Source: JANQLU01 sp964434955 (GTDB lineage: Bacteria; Planctomycetota; Planctomycetia; Pirellulales; Pirellulaceae). From it: a stretch of DNA of 18,603 nt. This document shows positions 1 through 6,116 of the stretch, in pieces. Position numbers and translations under genes: made by a program. The first letter of the stretch is position 1. Each line of letters starts with the position of its first letter. The notes beneath the pieces are model-generated. The model saw only the letters and a program-made list of their open reading frames with translations, made no database searches and was not told the DNA's origin. Location of the stretch: the NCBI GenBank assembly GCA_964434955.1, contig CAYSXI010000101.1, positions 1 through 18,603 on the forward strand, read 5' to 3'.

Positions 1-9
1 ATCATCCGC

Positions 10-426
10 CTACATCATCCGCCGTTTGACCATGCGAACGCGGAACGGCATCTTGTGAGCCAAACGCGCGAAGCAGATCTTGGCCTGCTGTTCGGACACG
101 CCACTCAATTCGTACAAAATGGTTCCCGGTTTGATCGTGGCCACCCAGAACTCCGGCTCACCTTTACCCTTACCCATCCGGGTTTCGAGCGGCGTCGAAG
201 TAATACTGCGATGCGGGAAAACACGAATGTAGAGCTTTCCTTCACCACGAATATATTGCTGGGCTGCAATACGTCCGGCTTCGATCGTTTGGGCTTTCAG
301 CCACCCTGGATCCAGGGATTGCAAACCGAACTCTCCGAAGACAACCCGGTTTCCGCGACTGGCTTTACCTTTTATACGACCTCTTTGGACCTTTCGATGC
401 TTGACCCGTTTGGGCATCAGCGCCAT
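10..426 (-). CDS. rplP: 50S ribosomal protein L16
   Basis: L16 is a large-subunit protein near the peptidyl transferase centre and A-site tRNA. The protein begins MALMPKRVKHRKVQRGRIKG, the family N-terminus, and runs 138 aa, the usual length (about 136-138). I chose the ATG at 424-426 because the family N-terminus starts there and GGAG lies nine bases upstream on the minus strand. A longer in-frame reading up to 474 adds 16 unrelated residues. The start lies inside the last 62 nt of rpsC, so translation is probably coupled. The stop is a TAG at 10-12. An ATG at 3-5 on the same strand may be the start of the expected next gene, rpmC, but too little of it is in the window to call. Confidence 0.95.
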   Translation of the reverse strand: MALMPKRVKHRKVQRGRIKGKASRGNRVVFGEFGLQSLDPGWLKAQTIEAGRIAAQQYIRGEGKLYIRVFPHRSITSTPLETRMGKGKGEPEFWVATIKPGTILYELSGVSEQQAKICFARLAHKMPFRVRMVKRRMM

Positions 427-1072
427 CGGATTCGTCTCCGTAAGTACCTTGGTTAATCCAGACCTGACATCCAATGTGACCCTGCGGCGTCATCGCTTCG
501 GCAAAGCCGTAGTCGATTTTTGCTCGCAGCGTACTCAGTGGAATCGATCCAGCGATTTGTTTCTCACGACGGGCCATTTCAGCACCGCCCAGACGTCCCG
601 CCAATTGAATCTTGATTCCTTTGGCTCCGGCGTCCATGGTTTCCTCAAGTGCCCGCTTCATGCAACGACGAAAACTGGCACGTTTGGATAGTTGTTCGCA
701 AATTTTTTCGGCCACCAATTGAGCCTGAAGCTCGGGACGACCAATTTCTTCAATCTTCAAGTTGATGCGTCGACCGACCAAGTTCTGCAGTTCTTCCTGC
801 AAGATCTCAATCTCCTGGCCTTTCTTGCCGATGATCAAACCTGGACGAGCGACGTGCAAAATGACTTTGACTTCGTCACGCGTCCGCTCGATCTCAATCC
901 GATCGATCCCGGCGGCTTTGTAGTTTTTCGTTGGATGCTTCTTGATGAACTCGCGAATCTTCTTGTCTTCCAATAACAAGGTCGCGAACTCTTCCTTGGA
1001 GGCGTACCAACGGCTTTTCCAGCCAATCATGACGCCTGTTCGATATCCAACGGGGTTAACTTTTTGACCCAT
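365..1072 (-). CDS. rpsC: 30S ribosomal protein S3
   Basis: S3 sits at the mRNA entry channel of the small subunit. The 235-aa product starts MGQKVNPVGYRTG, as the family does. It carries the KH-type RNA-binding segment with GLIIGKKGQEIE around residues 79-90 and the C-terminal S3 domain (GRLGGAEMARREK). The length is close to E. coli S3 (233 aa). A purine-rich GAGAG lies upstream of the ATG. The last 20 or so residues form a polar tail (GQASKGPKRSYKR) whose coding DNA also encodes the start of rplP in another frame, an unusually long overlap for this gene pair. The gap to rplV upstream is 51 nt. Confidence 0.96.
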   Translation of the reverse strand: MGQKVNPVGYRTGVMIGWKSRWYASKEEFATLLLEDKKIREFIKKHPTKNYKAAGIDRIEIERTRDEVKVILHVARPGLIIGKKGQEIEILQEELQNLVGRRINLKIEEIGRPELQAQLVAEKICEQLSKRASFRRCMKRALEETMDAGAKGIKIQLAGRLGGAEMARREKQIAGSIPLSTLRAKIDYGFAEAMTPQGHIGCQVWINQGTYGDESDGADAQTGQASKGPKRSYKR

Positions 1073-1123
1073 GTTTTTCTCTCGAGTTTTCCTGAGTTAC
1101 ACGTTTCGGTGTTTGGGTTTCGA

Positions 1124-1471
1124 CTATACTTCTTCGACCTGGACTTCGATGTGCGACATCCGTTTCTTGATGACGAAGGCCATCCCGCGTGCCCGGGGAC
1201 GAATCCGTTTGAACATCGGACCTTCGTTGATCGTCGCCGCTGAAACGTAAAGATCGTCGATATTGATCATTCGGCCCGGGTTTTGCTCCGGATCACGAGC
1301 GTTCGCGACAGCCGATTTAAGAACCTTTTCCAACATTCGGGCACCGCGTTGCGGCTGGAATTGAAGGATGTTCAGCGCTTCGTCGACGAACTTACCCCGA
1401 ATCAGATCGGCAATCGGACGCACCTTGCGTGGGCTGATGCGAGCGAATTTGTGAGTTGCACGAAATGCCAT
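1124..1471 (-). CDS. rplV: 50S ribosomal protein L22
   Basis: L22 is a 23S rRNA-binding protein whose beta-hairpin lines the peptide exit tunnel. The 115-aa product has the core FARISPRKVRPIADLIRGK near the N-terminus. The hairpin and C-terminal segment is MFKRIRPRARGMAFVIKKR, containing the family motif RxRxRARG. The length fits the family (about 110 aa). A GGAG motif sits about six bases before the ATG. It is in the S10 operon, 21 nt after rpsS and 51 nt before rpsC. The C-terminus ends SHIEVQVEEV, a normal beta-strand ending. Confidence 0.96.
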   Translation of the reverse strand: MAFRATHKFARISPRKVRPIADLIRGKFVDEALNILQFQPQRGARMLEKVLKSAVANARDPEQNPGRMINIDDLYVSAATINEGPMFKRIRPRARGMAFVIKKRMSHIEVQVEEV

Positions 1472-1492
1472 TTCTGGACTCCAGTATCTTGT

Positions 1493-1762
1493 TTATTTCT
1501 TCTTGCTGCCGCTGTGACCACGGAAGGTTCGCGTGATCGCGAACTCACCCAACTTATGACCCACCATGTCCTCGGTGATGAAGACTTTCACGTGGTTCTT
1601 TCCGTTGTGAACCATGAACGTGTGCCCAATGAATTCGGGAACGACGGTGCAAGCCCTGGCCCAGGTCTTGATCGGTTCTTTTTTTCCGGCTTCTTCCAAT
1701 CGTTCGACTTTGCGAAAAAGTTTCTCGTCGACGAAAGGACCTTTTTTCTGTGAACGGCTCAT
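1493..1762 (-). CDS. rpsS: 30S ribosomal protein S19
   Basis: S19 is a small-subunit head protein that contacts S13 and the A-site finger. The 89-aa product begins MSRSQKKGPFVDEKLFRKVE. It contains the family signature running from TWARACTVVPEFIGHTFMVH to GHKLGEFAITRTFRGH. The length is normal (E. coli 92 aa). No clear Shine-Dalgarno is seen before the ATG (the upstream stretch is A/T-rich, with TTTTTAAACGAATC), so translation may depend on coupling to rplB, which ends 69 nt upstream. The C-terminus is the lysine-rich GSKKK. Confidence 0.96.
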   Translation of the reverse strand: MSRSQKKGPFVDEKLFRKVERLEEAGKKEPIKTWARACTVVPEFIGHTFMVHNGKNHVKVFITEDMVGHKLGEFAITRTFRGHSGSKKK

Positions 1763-1831
1763 GTTTCGATTCGTTTAAAAAGTAGTTTTCCTTGATCGAC
1801 CTTCTCAAAGTTGGTGCGACCAATTCATTCC

Positions 1832-2689
1832 TTATTTGATTTTCAATTGACCGTAACGTCGTGAACGTCGACGGCGAACAATTGATGCATTGGACGGTTT
1901 CCGCCGTTTTCGGGTTGACCCACCCTTGGCTGGCTTGCCCTGCGGACTCACCGGGTGACGACCACCTTTCGTTCGACCTTCACCACCACCGTGCGGGTGA
2001 TCGATCGGGTTCATCGCGGTACCTCGAACATGCGGTCGACGTCCAAGCCATCGCTTACGACCGGCTTTACCAAGTCGAATCCCCATGTGATCCGAGTTTC
2101 CGACTTTGCCGATCGTGGCTCGACAAGTTGCGGGAACACGTCGAATCTCACCGCTCGGCAAGGAAAGCTGAGCCCAATCGGCCTCGCGAGCCATCAAGGT
2201 CGCAGAAGTACCGGCACTTCGGCAAAGCGTCGCACCCTGTCCAGGCCGCAATTCAATATTGTGAATGACAGTTCCCAGCGGAATGCTTTTCAAAGGCAAG
2301 CAGTTGCCGACCGTGGGTGGAACGTCTGCTCCACTTTCAACAACGTCGCCCTTCTTCATTCCATCCGGGGCAAGGATGTAACGCTTTTCGCCGTCTTTGT
2401 AGAACAACAACGCGATTCGGGCGCTACGGTTCGGATCGTACTGTACCGAGTTCACAACCGCCTCGATCCCGTCCTTGTTTCGACGAAAATCGATGATGCG
2501 ATACATCCGCTTGTGTCCACCACCTCGGTGACGCGCGGTGATCTTGCCCTGGTTATTGCGTCCACCCGTCTTCTTGATAGGCCGCATCAGGCTTTTCTCC
2601 GGCTTGGCGCCTGGCGTCAGATCTTTGAAATCACTGACGGTGGCCCCGCGTCGTCCGGCGGAAGTCGGTTTGTAATGTCGAAGTCCCAT
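1832..2689 (-). CDS. rplB: 50S ribosomal protein L2
   Basis: L2 is a primary 23S rRNA-binding protein needed for subunit association and peptidyl transferase assembly. The start at 2687-2689 (MGLRHYKPTSAGRRG) is chosen because this is the family N-terminus. The reading frame stays open for 29 more residues upstream, but they are not L2-like. The product is 285 aa. Visible landmarks are GGGHKRMYRIIDFRR, the central SH3-like part (GDVVESG, GNCLPLKSIPLGTVIHNIE) and MNPIDHPHGGGEGRT with the conserved histidine near the catalytic centre. The C-terminal tail is very basic (RRRRSRRYGQLKIK). The Shine-Dalgarno is weak (AGAAG). A 136-nt gap with a strong inverted repeat separates it from rplW. Confidence 0.96.
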   Translation of the reverse strand: MGLRHYKPTSAGRRGATVSDFKDLTPGAKPEKSLMRPIKKTGGRNNQGKITARHRGGGHKRMYRIIDFRRNKDGIEAVVNSVQYDPNRSARIALLFYKDGEKRYILAPDGMKKGDVVESGADVPPTVGNCLPLKSIPLGTVIHNIELRPGQGATLCRSAGTSATLMAREADWAQLSLPSGEIRRVPATCRATIGKVGNSDHMGIRLGKAGRKRWLGRRPHVRGTAMNPIDHPHGGGEGRTKGGRHPVSPQGKPAKGGSTRKRRKPSNASIVRRRRSRRYGQLKIK

Positions 2690-2785
2690 GATTTGCTTCT
2701 TTATACGTGTGGCTTTTTGTTCGTTTCTTAAACTGGCGATCGCCTGAACAACTGGCCAGCCGAGCGAACCGGCCAACCGGATCTA

Positions 2786-2816
2786 TGCCTTTCCAAGTTC
2801 CGAGACTTGGCAGGCA
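2786..2816. other. Inverted repeat in the rplW-rplB gap
   Basis: TGCCT at 2786-2790 pairs with AGGCA at 2812-2816, and CCAAGT at 2793-2798 pairs with ACTTGG at 2805-2810. Together they form an 11-bp stem with a small internal loop and a six-base loop. There is no T-run on the minus strand after it, so it does not look like a terminator. In the transcript it would lie about 10 nt after the rplW stop codon. An RNA processing or stability role is possible but inferred only from position. Confidence 0.5.
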
Positions 2817-2825
2817 CCGTCTCGA

Positions 2826-3170
2826 CTAGAAGAAATCGATTCGGTGATCACCCTCAAGTTTCACAATTGCCTTTTTCCAGTTCTTGGTTCGGCCGTAGCG
2901 GAATCGATACCGTCGCGGCTTTCCTTTGCGAGTTTGCGTCGCAACTTTCTCGACCTTCACTTCAAACAACAACTCCACGGCGGATTTGATGTCGGTTTTG
3001 GTCGCCTGAGGATTCACCTCAAACGTGTACTGGTTGTGCTTTTCCGAAAGGAACATGTTCTTCTCGGTCACCAGTGGACGCAGAATCACCTGGTGCGGCT
3101 GAAGCTGAAGACCCTTCCGCTTTTCACCGTCCTGATTTGCGTTCTTTTTATTTTTTGCTGACTGAGCCAT
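2826..3170 (-). CDS. rplW: 50S ribosomal protein L23
   Basis: L23 sits at the tunnel exit and is the docking site for trigger factor and SRP. The 114-aa product has the family core VILRPLVTEKNMFLSEKHNQ, then FEVNPQATKTDIKSAVELLF and the basic loop KGKPRRYRFRYGRTKNWKKA. An extra N-terminal tail of about 22 charged residues (MAQSAKNKKNANQDGEKRKG) makes it somewhat longer than E. coli L23 (100 aa). A good AGAGGA Shine-Dalgarno lies seven bases before the ATG, which supports this start and therefore the tail. It is separated from rplD by 130 nt of repeat-rich DNA. Confidence 0.95.
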   Translation of the reverse strand: MAQSAKNKKNANQDGEKRKGLQLQPHQVILRPLVTEKNMFLSEKHNQYTFEVNPQATKTDIKSAVELLFEVKVEKVATQTRKGKPRRYRFRYGRTKNWKKAIVKLEGDHRIDFF

Positions 3171-3233
3171 CGCCCCGTCCTCTTGTTTTGCTACTGATTG
3201 TTAAACTGCTTTTCCAACGGGCTATTGCAACCC

Positions 3234-3286
3234 CCGGCCGGCTATCGCCAAGCGGCCGGCCATTTCCAAGCGGGCATCTCATGCCC
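3234..3286. other. GC-rich inverted repeats in the rplD-rplW gap
   Basis: Two inverted repeats lie side by side. CCGGCCGGC at 3234-3242 can pair with the GCCGGCC-type arm at 3254-3261. GGGCAT at 3272-3277 pairs perfectly with ATGCCC at 3281-3286 around a three-base loop. The segment also holds near-repeats of TTTCCAA(G)CGGGC and GGCTATYGC. No T-run follows on the minus strand. In the rplD-rplW transcript these would fold soon after the rplD stop codon. The function is unknown. Confidence 0.5.
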
Positions 3287-3300
3287 ATATCCTTGCTGCC

Positions 3301-3948
3301 TTAACTTGCCACGGCCTGCTGCTGAACCAAGTTGGATGTGATCCAGTCAAGCGCTGCGCGGGTCAACACAAGACGATTGGGTCGCAATACCAGGTAAGCA
3401 TTCAAGTCGGTAACGGGTGTCACCGAGGTCCCCGAGATATTGCGAGCACTTTTGTAAACATTGGTGTCAATCGTGTCCGTTGCAATCAACGAAGTCTTTC
3501 CATCCAGGTTGAGTGCCTTGAGAATCGAAGCCATGTCGGAAGTCTTGGGTTCCGAAAAGCTCAGCTCGTCGATCACGATTACCTGTTCGCTGTTGATCTT
3601 GCCGGCAATCGCCATTCGCGTGGCCGCACGCAGCGCCTTCTTGGGAAGCCGGTAAGAGTGGTCACGATTGCGAATCGCAAAAGCGTGTCCACCGCCGCGC
3701 CGCACGTTGGATCTGCGAGAACCGGCGCGGGCGTTTCCTGTCCCCTTCTGTCGATACATCTTTTTGGTTGTACCGGCCACTTCGCCACGCGATTTCGTGT
3801 ACTGACTACCTTGCCGTGCATTGGCTTGGTACATGACAACCGCATCGTGCAATAGCTGGTTGCTGATTTTGGAAGCGATCTGGTCGACGTCGACATCAAC
3901 TTTGTCGACTTCGTTTCCGCTTTTGTCGTAAACCGTAAGTGTTGCCAT
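3301..3948 (-). CDS. rplD: 50S ribosomal protein L4
   Basis: L4 reaches into the exit tunnel through an extended loop, and in E. coli it is also the autoregulator of the S10 operon. The 215-aa product has the typical order: N-terminal strand MATLTVYDKSGNEV, then HDAVVMYQANARQGSQYTKS, the loop KKMYRQKGTGNARAGSRRSN, RRGGGHAFAIRNRDHSYRLP, and a C-terminal half with VIDELSFSEPKT and a late NAYLVLRPNRLVLTRAALDW. The length is near the family norm (E. coli 201 aa). It starts 48 nt after rplC. Whether it regulates its own operon here cannot be read from sequence. Confidence 0.96.
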   Translation of the reverse strand: MATLTVYDKSGNEVDKVDVDVDQIASKISNQLLHDAVVMYQANARQGSQYTKSRGEVAGTTKKMYRQKGTGNARAGSRRSNVRRGGGHAFAIRNRDHSYRLPKKALRAATRMAIAGKINSEQVIVIDELSFSEPKTSDMASILKALNLDGKTSLIATDTIDTNVYKSARNISGTSVTPVTDLNAYLVLRPNRLVLTRAALDWITSNLVQQQAVAS

Positions 3949-3996
3949 CGTTTATCTCACTGTGTTTCCGCAAGCCAGAGCCGCGAACACTTGCCA

Positions 3997-4716
3997 CTAT
4001 TTCTTGTTTGTTTCTTTGATCACCAGCATTCCGCCAGCCGGTCCGGGAACTGCACCTTGAACCAAGATCAAGTTGTTTTCCGCGTCGATCTTGACCAGCT
4101 TGAGATTGCGAGTCGTCACCTTGGCATTGCCGTACTGACCGGCCATTCGCTTTCCTTTGAACAAGCGACTCGGCGAAGCACTCATGCCGGTACCCCCGGG
4201 ATGCCGGTGACACTTTTTGACACCGTGCGAAGCACGCTGGCCGGCAAAGTTATGCCGCTTCATGACGCCGGAAAAACCGCGACCTTTGCTCGTACCGGTG
4301 ATGTCCACCGAGGCGACGCCTTCCAACGCGTCGACTTTGATCTCCTGGCCGACCTCGATGCCATCGGTCGAACCACGAAGTTCGCGGACGAACCGTTTGG
4401 GCTCACAATTGGCTTTGGCCGTGGGCTCAACGCCAGCCGCCGCACGCTTCTTTGATCGGGCGCTGCTGATATTCGCAACGTGTCCACGCTCGCTTCGACG
4501 GGCTTTACTGGAACGACTGCGAGGGCGACCCTCAGCAGGGCGAGCTTTATCGCCATAGCCTAGCTGCACTGCGGTATAGCCATCTTTTTCTTCCGTGCGA
4601 AGCTGAAGAACCGTGCAGGGCCCCGCTTCAATTACTGTGACAGGAGTAACAACCCCCAACTCGGGATCGTAAACCTGGGTCATACCGACCTTGCGGCCGA
4701 GAATTCCCTTGCTCAT
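3997..4716 (-). CDS. rplC: 50S ribosomal protein L3
   Basis: L3 is an early-assembly 23S rRNA-binding protein with a loop near the peptidyl transferase centre. The 239-aa product begins MSKGILGRKVGMTQVYDPE. It contains the family signature in GTSKGRGFSGVMKRHNFAGQ and then HRHPGGTGMSASPSRLFKGK. It is about 30 aa longer than E. coli L3 (209 aa). The extra length lies around residues 59-101, an Arg/Ser/Lys/Ala-rich stretch (RPRSRSSKARRSERGH and following) inserted in the N-terminal half. Upstream AGGCG/GAAG elements may serve as the ribosome site. It lies 168 nt after rpsJ. Confidence 0.96.
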   Translation of the reverse strand: MSKGILGRKVGMTQVYDPELGVVTPVTVIEAGPCTVLQLRTEEKDGYTAVQLGYGDKARPAEGRPRSRSSKARRSERGHVANISSARSKKRAAAGVEPTAKANCEPKRFVRELRGSTDGIEVGQEIKVDALEGVASVDITGTSKGRGFSGVMKRHNFAGQRASHGVKKCHRHPGGTGMSASPSRLFKGKRMAGQYGNAKVTTRNLKLVKIDAENNLILVQGAVPGPAGGMLVIKETNKK

Positions 4717-4759
4717 CTTCGTTCGCCTTTTGAAAAAAATGACTCGCCTACAGGAGACA

Positions 4760-4783
4760 GAGCGTCGGATTAATCCTCCGCTC
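4760..4783. other. Inverted repeat in the rpsJ-rplC gap
   Basis: A 24-base near-palindrome lies here. GAGCG at 4760-4764 pairs with CGCTC at 4779-4783, and GGATT pairs with AATCC in the centre, with two mismatched pairs between. It is in the 168-nt space between rpsJ and rplC, where no gene is seen. It could be a transcript hairpin or a protein-binding palindrome. Neither strand has a T-run typical of a terminator. Confidence 0.4.
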
Positions 4784-4884
4784 AGCTTACCCGCACGGCT
4801 TCCATTTCATACGTTTATCGCAGTGATCAAGTGATGGCTTGAGTCCAATCGGGAAGATTGCCAACAAGCCGGATCATGGAGTTA

Positions 4885-5205
4885 CTATTTCGTCGAAGCC
4901 TTAATCTTGATTTCAACACCCGCCGGCAAATTGAGCTTGTTCAAAGCCTCAATAGTCTTTGCCGTTGCTTGCACGATGTCGATCAATCGCTTGTGAGTCC
5001 GAATCTCGAACTGCTGACGAGCCTTCTTGTTCACAAAGGGCGATGACAACACGGTGTAACGCTCAATTCGGGTCGGAAGCGGAATCGGCCCGTGCACCTC
5101 GGAATGGGTACGCTTGGCTGTGTCCACAATCTCCTGAGCACTCTGATCAAGAATGGAATGATCATATGCTTCCATTCGAATGCGGATTACCTCTTGACCT
5201 GCCAC
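4885..5205 (-). CDS. rpsJ: 30S ribosomal protein S10
   Basis: S10 is a head protein of the small subunit and, as NusE, a partner in transcription antitermination. The 106-aa product has the family core EVIRIRMEAYDHSILDQSAQ, GPIPLPTRIERYTVLSSPFV and RTHKRLIDIVQATAKTIEAL. The start is GTG at 5203-5205. The first ATG in frame would remove strand one (IRIR), so GTG is required by homology, and GGAG lies ten bases upstream. It is the first gene of the operon in this window. No fusA, tuf, rpsL or rpsG lies upstream; a divergent secretin-like gene does. Confidence 0.96.
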   Translation of the reverse strand: MAGQEVIRIRMEAYDHSILDQSAQEIVDTAKRTHSEVHGPIPLPTRIERYTVLSSPFVNKKARQQFEIRTHKRLIDIVQATAKTIEALNKLNLPAGVEIKIKASTK

Positions 5206-5237
5206 GAATTCGCGTCTCCGAAATCTTCTTAAAGCTT

Positions 5238-5266
5238 TAATTAGTAAGTACTTATGTTAATCGCAA
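5238..5266 (-). promoter_or_regulatory. Candidate sigma70 promoter proximal to rpsJ
   Basis: On the minus strand, TTGCGA (5261-5266) and TAATTA (5238-5243) are separated by exactly 17 bases. They would give a start near 5231 and a leader of about 26 nt before the GTG of rpsJ. The spacer holds a ten-base palindrome (TAAGTACTTA, 5245-5254). A second palindrome, TTAAAGCTTTAA at 5229-5240, covers the -10 edge and expected start site. Matches to the consensus are partial, so this is a candidate only. Confidence 0.45.
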
Positions 5267-5283
5267 GGCGCAAAATCCTTGCG
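5263..5283. other. Hairpin between the two candidate rpsJ promoters
   Basis: GCAAGG at 5263-5268 pairs with CCTTGC at 5277-5282, extended by an outer C-G pair (5262 with 5283), around an eight-base loop. A transcript from the distal promoter would start about 5288 and fold this stem in its first nucleotides. The stem overlaps the -35 region of the proximal promoter. It is a possible leader control element, inferred only from position. Confidence 0.4.
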
Positions 5284-5294
5284 GGGAATCAACC

Positions 5295-5322
5295 ATCTTA
5301 AGATTTCAAAACCCATCGTCAA
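5295..5322 (-). promoter_or_regulatory. Candidate sigma70 promoter distal to rpsJ
   Basis: On the minus strand, TTGACG (5317-5322) and TAAGAT (5295-5300) are 16 bases apart, a good match to a housekeeping promoter. Transcription would begin near 5288 and give an 83-nt leader before rpsJ. With the proximal candidate this makes a tandem promoter pair, as expected for a strongly expressed ribosomal operon. The rest of the 344-base divergent gap is AT-rich, and I see no gene in it. Confidence 0.5.
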
Positions 5323-5467
5323 CCGCAAATATCAAATAAAAGCCTTTAATTTTCGAGGTTCCAAAGCGCCGGTCGCGACACTCAGATTGGGCAAACTTTG
5401 TTGGCGCAAGCCACGGAATTTTGAAAAATCTTTTCGACGGAATCCCCAACTCCTGAAAGAATGTCGA

Positions 5468-5495
5468 TTGAATAATCCATATGGTTTCTGATAAT
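5468..5495 (+). promoter_or_regulatory. Candidate sigma70 promoter for the secretin-like gene
   Basis: TTGAAT (5468-5473) and GATAAT (5490-5495) are 16 bases apart, with a T before the -10. The expected start is about 5502, giving a leader near 48 nt that carries two copies of a purine-rich ribosome site. This also argues against a start codon at 5481, which would lie upstream of the transcript start, and for the ATG at 5550. Confidence 0.5.
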
Positions 5496-5524
5496 TCAAA
5501 GCAGCAATTTGCTGGGGCCTTTTT

Positions 5525-5548
5525 CACGAGGAAATCCACGAGGAAATC
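5525..5548 (+). repeat. Tandem 12-bp duplication carrying the ribosome binding site
   Basis: CACGAGGAAATC occurs twice back to back (5525-5536 and 5537-5548), directly before the ATG at 5550. Each copy contains GAGGA. The second copy is correctly spaced as the Shine-Dalgarno; the first would be about 12 nt further upstream. Confidence 0.8.
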
Positions 5549-5549
5549 A

Positions 5550-6005
5550 ATGAAGTCATTTTTGACCACCGCTGCCGCAATTTTGCTCGTCTCTTTCACT
5601 TTCTCGAGCCAGTCTCAGGCTCAAATCGTAATCACCCTGCCTTCAGTCGATACCTTTAACGTCCGGACCACGGTCATGGTTCCTGACGGAGGCCAAATGC
5701 TTCTCGGGGGCGTGAATCGAGGTAGTTTCGGGTCGGTGACACGGGGCGTGCCCGGGTTAAGTAATGTGCCTGGCGCCAATCGTTTGTTCAAAAACCGCGG
5801 AATCGGACGGGAAACCGGCACTTCAACCGCGACTGTCACGCCGCGAATCATCATCATGAAGGAAATTGAATCCGAAGTGATGGCGGAAGCAAATCGAAGA
5901 GCCAAAACGCGGATCATTGAAAATGCCAACCTGGATCCCAAAACGGTTGAACAGGCGAAATTCCTCTCGCGGAATATGGGTAAGAAGCCCAAGCGTCACC
6001 GCTAA
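5550..6005 (+). CDS. Small exported protein consisting of a secretin C-terminal signature
   Basis: The 151-aa product starts with a Sec signal peptide (MKSFLTTAAAILLVSFTFSSQSQAQ, probable cleavage after SQA). Mature residues hold VRTTVMVPDGGQMLLGGVNR, then GVPGLSNVPGANRLFKNRGI and TVTPRIIIMKE. These match the C-terminal signature of type II/III secretion and type IV pilus secretins (V-DGG-LLGG, VPxLxxxPxxxxLF, TPRII). A normal secretin has several N domains and is 400-700 aa; here only about 80 residues of the signature are present, plus a basic tail (RNMGKKPKRHR). I chose the ATG at 5550 for its signal peptide and AGGA site. It is not a visible gene fragment: it has its own promoter, ribosome site and terminator. 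Its function is unknown. It may act in the periplasm or at the outer membrane. Confidence 0.75.
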   Translation: MKSFLTTAAAILLVSFTFSSQSQAQIVITLPSVDTFNVRTTVMVPDGGQMLLGGVNRGSFGSVTRGVPGLSNVPGANRLFKNRGIGRETGTSTATVTPRIIIMKEIESEVMAEANRRAKTRIIENANLDPKTVEQAKFLSRNMGKKPKRHR

Positions 6006-6032
6006 AGAACCATTACCGATCCGTCATGGATT

Positions 6033-6083
6033 GGCCAATGACCAATCATCGGCCAATGACCAATCAACGAATAACCAATCATC
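6033..6083. repeat. 18-bp tandem repeat in the 3' region of the secretin-like gene
   Basis: GGCCAATGACCAATCATC (6033-6050) is followed by a near copy differing at one base (6051-6068) and a shortened third copy, GAATAACCAATCATC (6069-6083). The array lies just before the terminator, in the likely 3' untranslated part of the transcript. It may come from slippage; no function is evident. Confidence 0.8.
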
Positions 6084-6090
6084 GGCTGCC

Positions 6091-6116
6091 AGCCCGCCTT
6101 TTCGCGGGCTTTTTTT
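6091..6116 (+). terminator. Intrinsic terminator after the secretin-like gene
   Basis: AGCCCGC (6091-6097), a six-base loop and GCGGGCT (6104-6110) form a perfect 7-bp GC-rich stem followed by six more T (6111-6116). This is a textbook rho-independent terminator on the plus strand. On the minus strand no T-run follows the stem. Confidence 0.92.

Noticed and set aside
1955..2731. Plus-strand frame of 258 codons across rplB
   Set aside because: It is antisense to the clear L2 gene and has low-complexity Thr/Arg/Ser composition with no motif. It is a shadow of rplB codon bias.
3991..4455. Plus-strand frame of 154 codons across rplC
   Set aside because: It is antisense to L3, with no ribosome site or domain.
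5206..5549. L4-type autoregulatory leader of the S10 operon
   Set aside because: The proximal promoter would leave only about 26 nt of leader and the distal one 83 nt, with one short stem. Nothing resembles the long structured E. coli S10 leader.
5306..5599. Minus-strand frame of 97 codons in the rpsJ upstream region
   Set aside because: It overlaps the candidate promoters on both strands and the start of the mini-secretin gene. Its sequence has no recognisable family and no ribosome site, so it looks like a chance open frame in AT-rich DNA.
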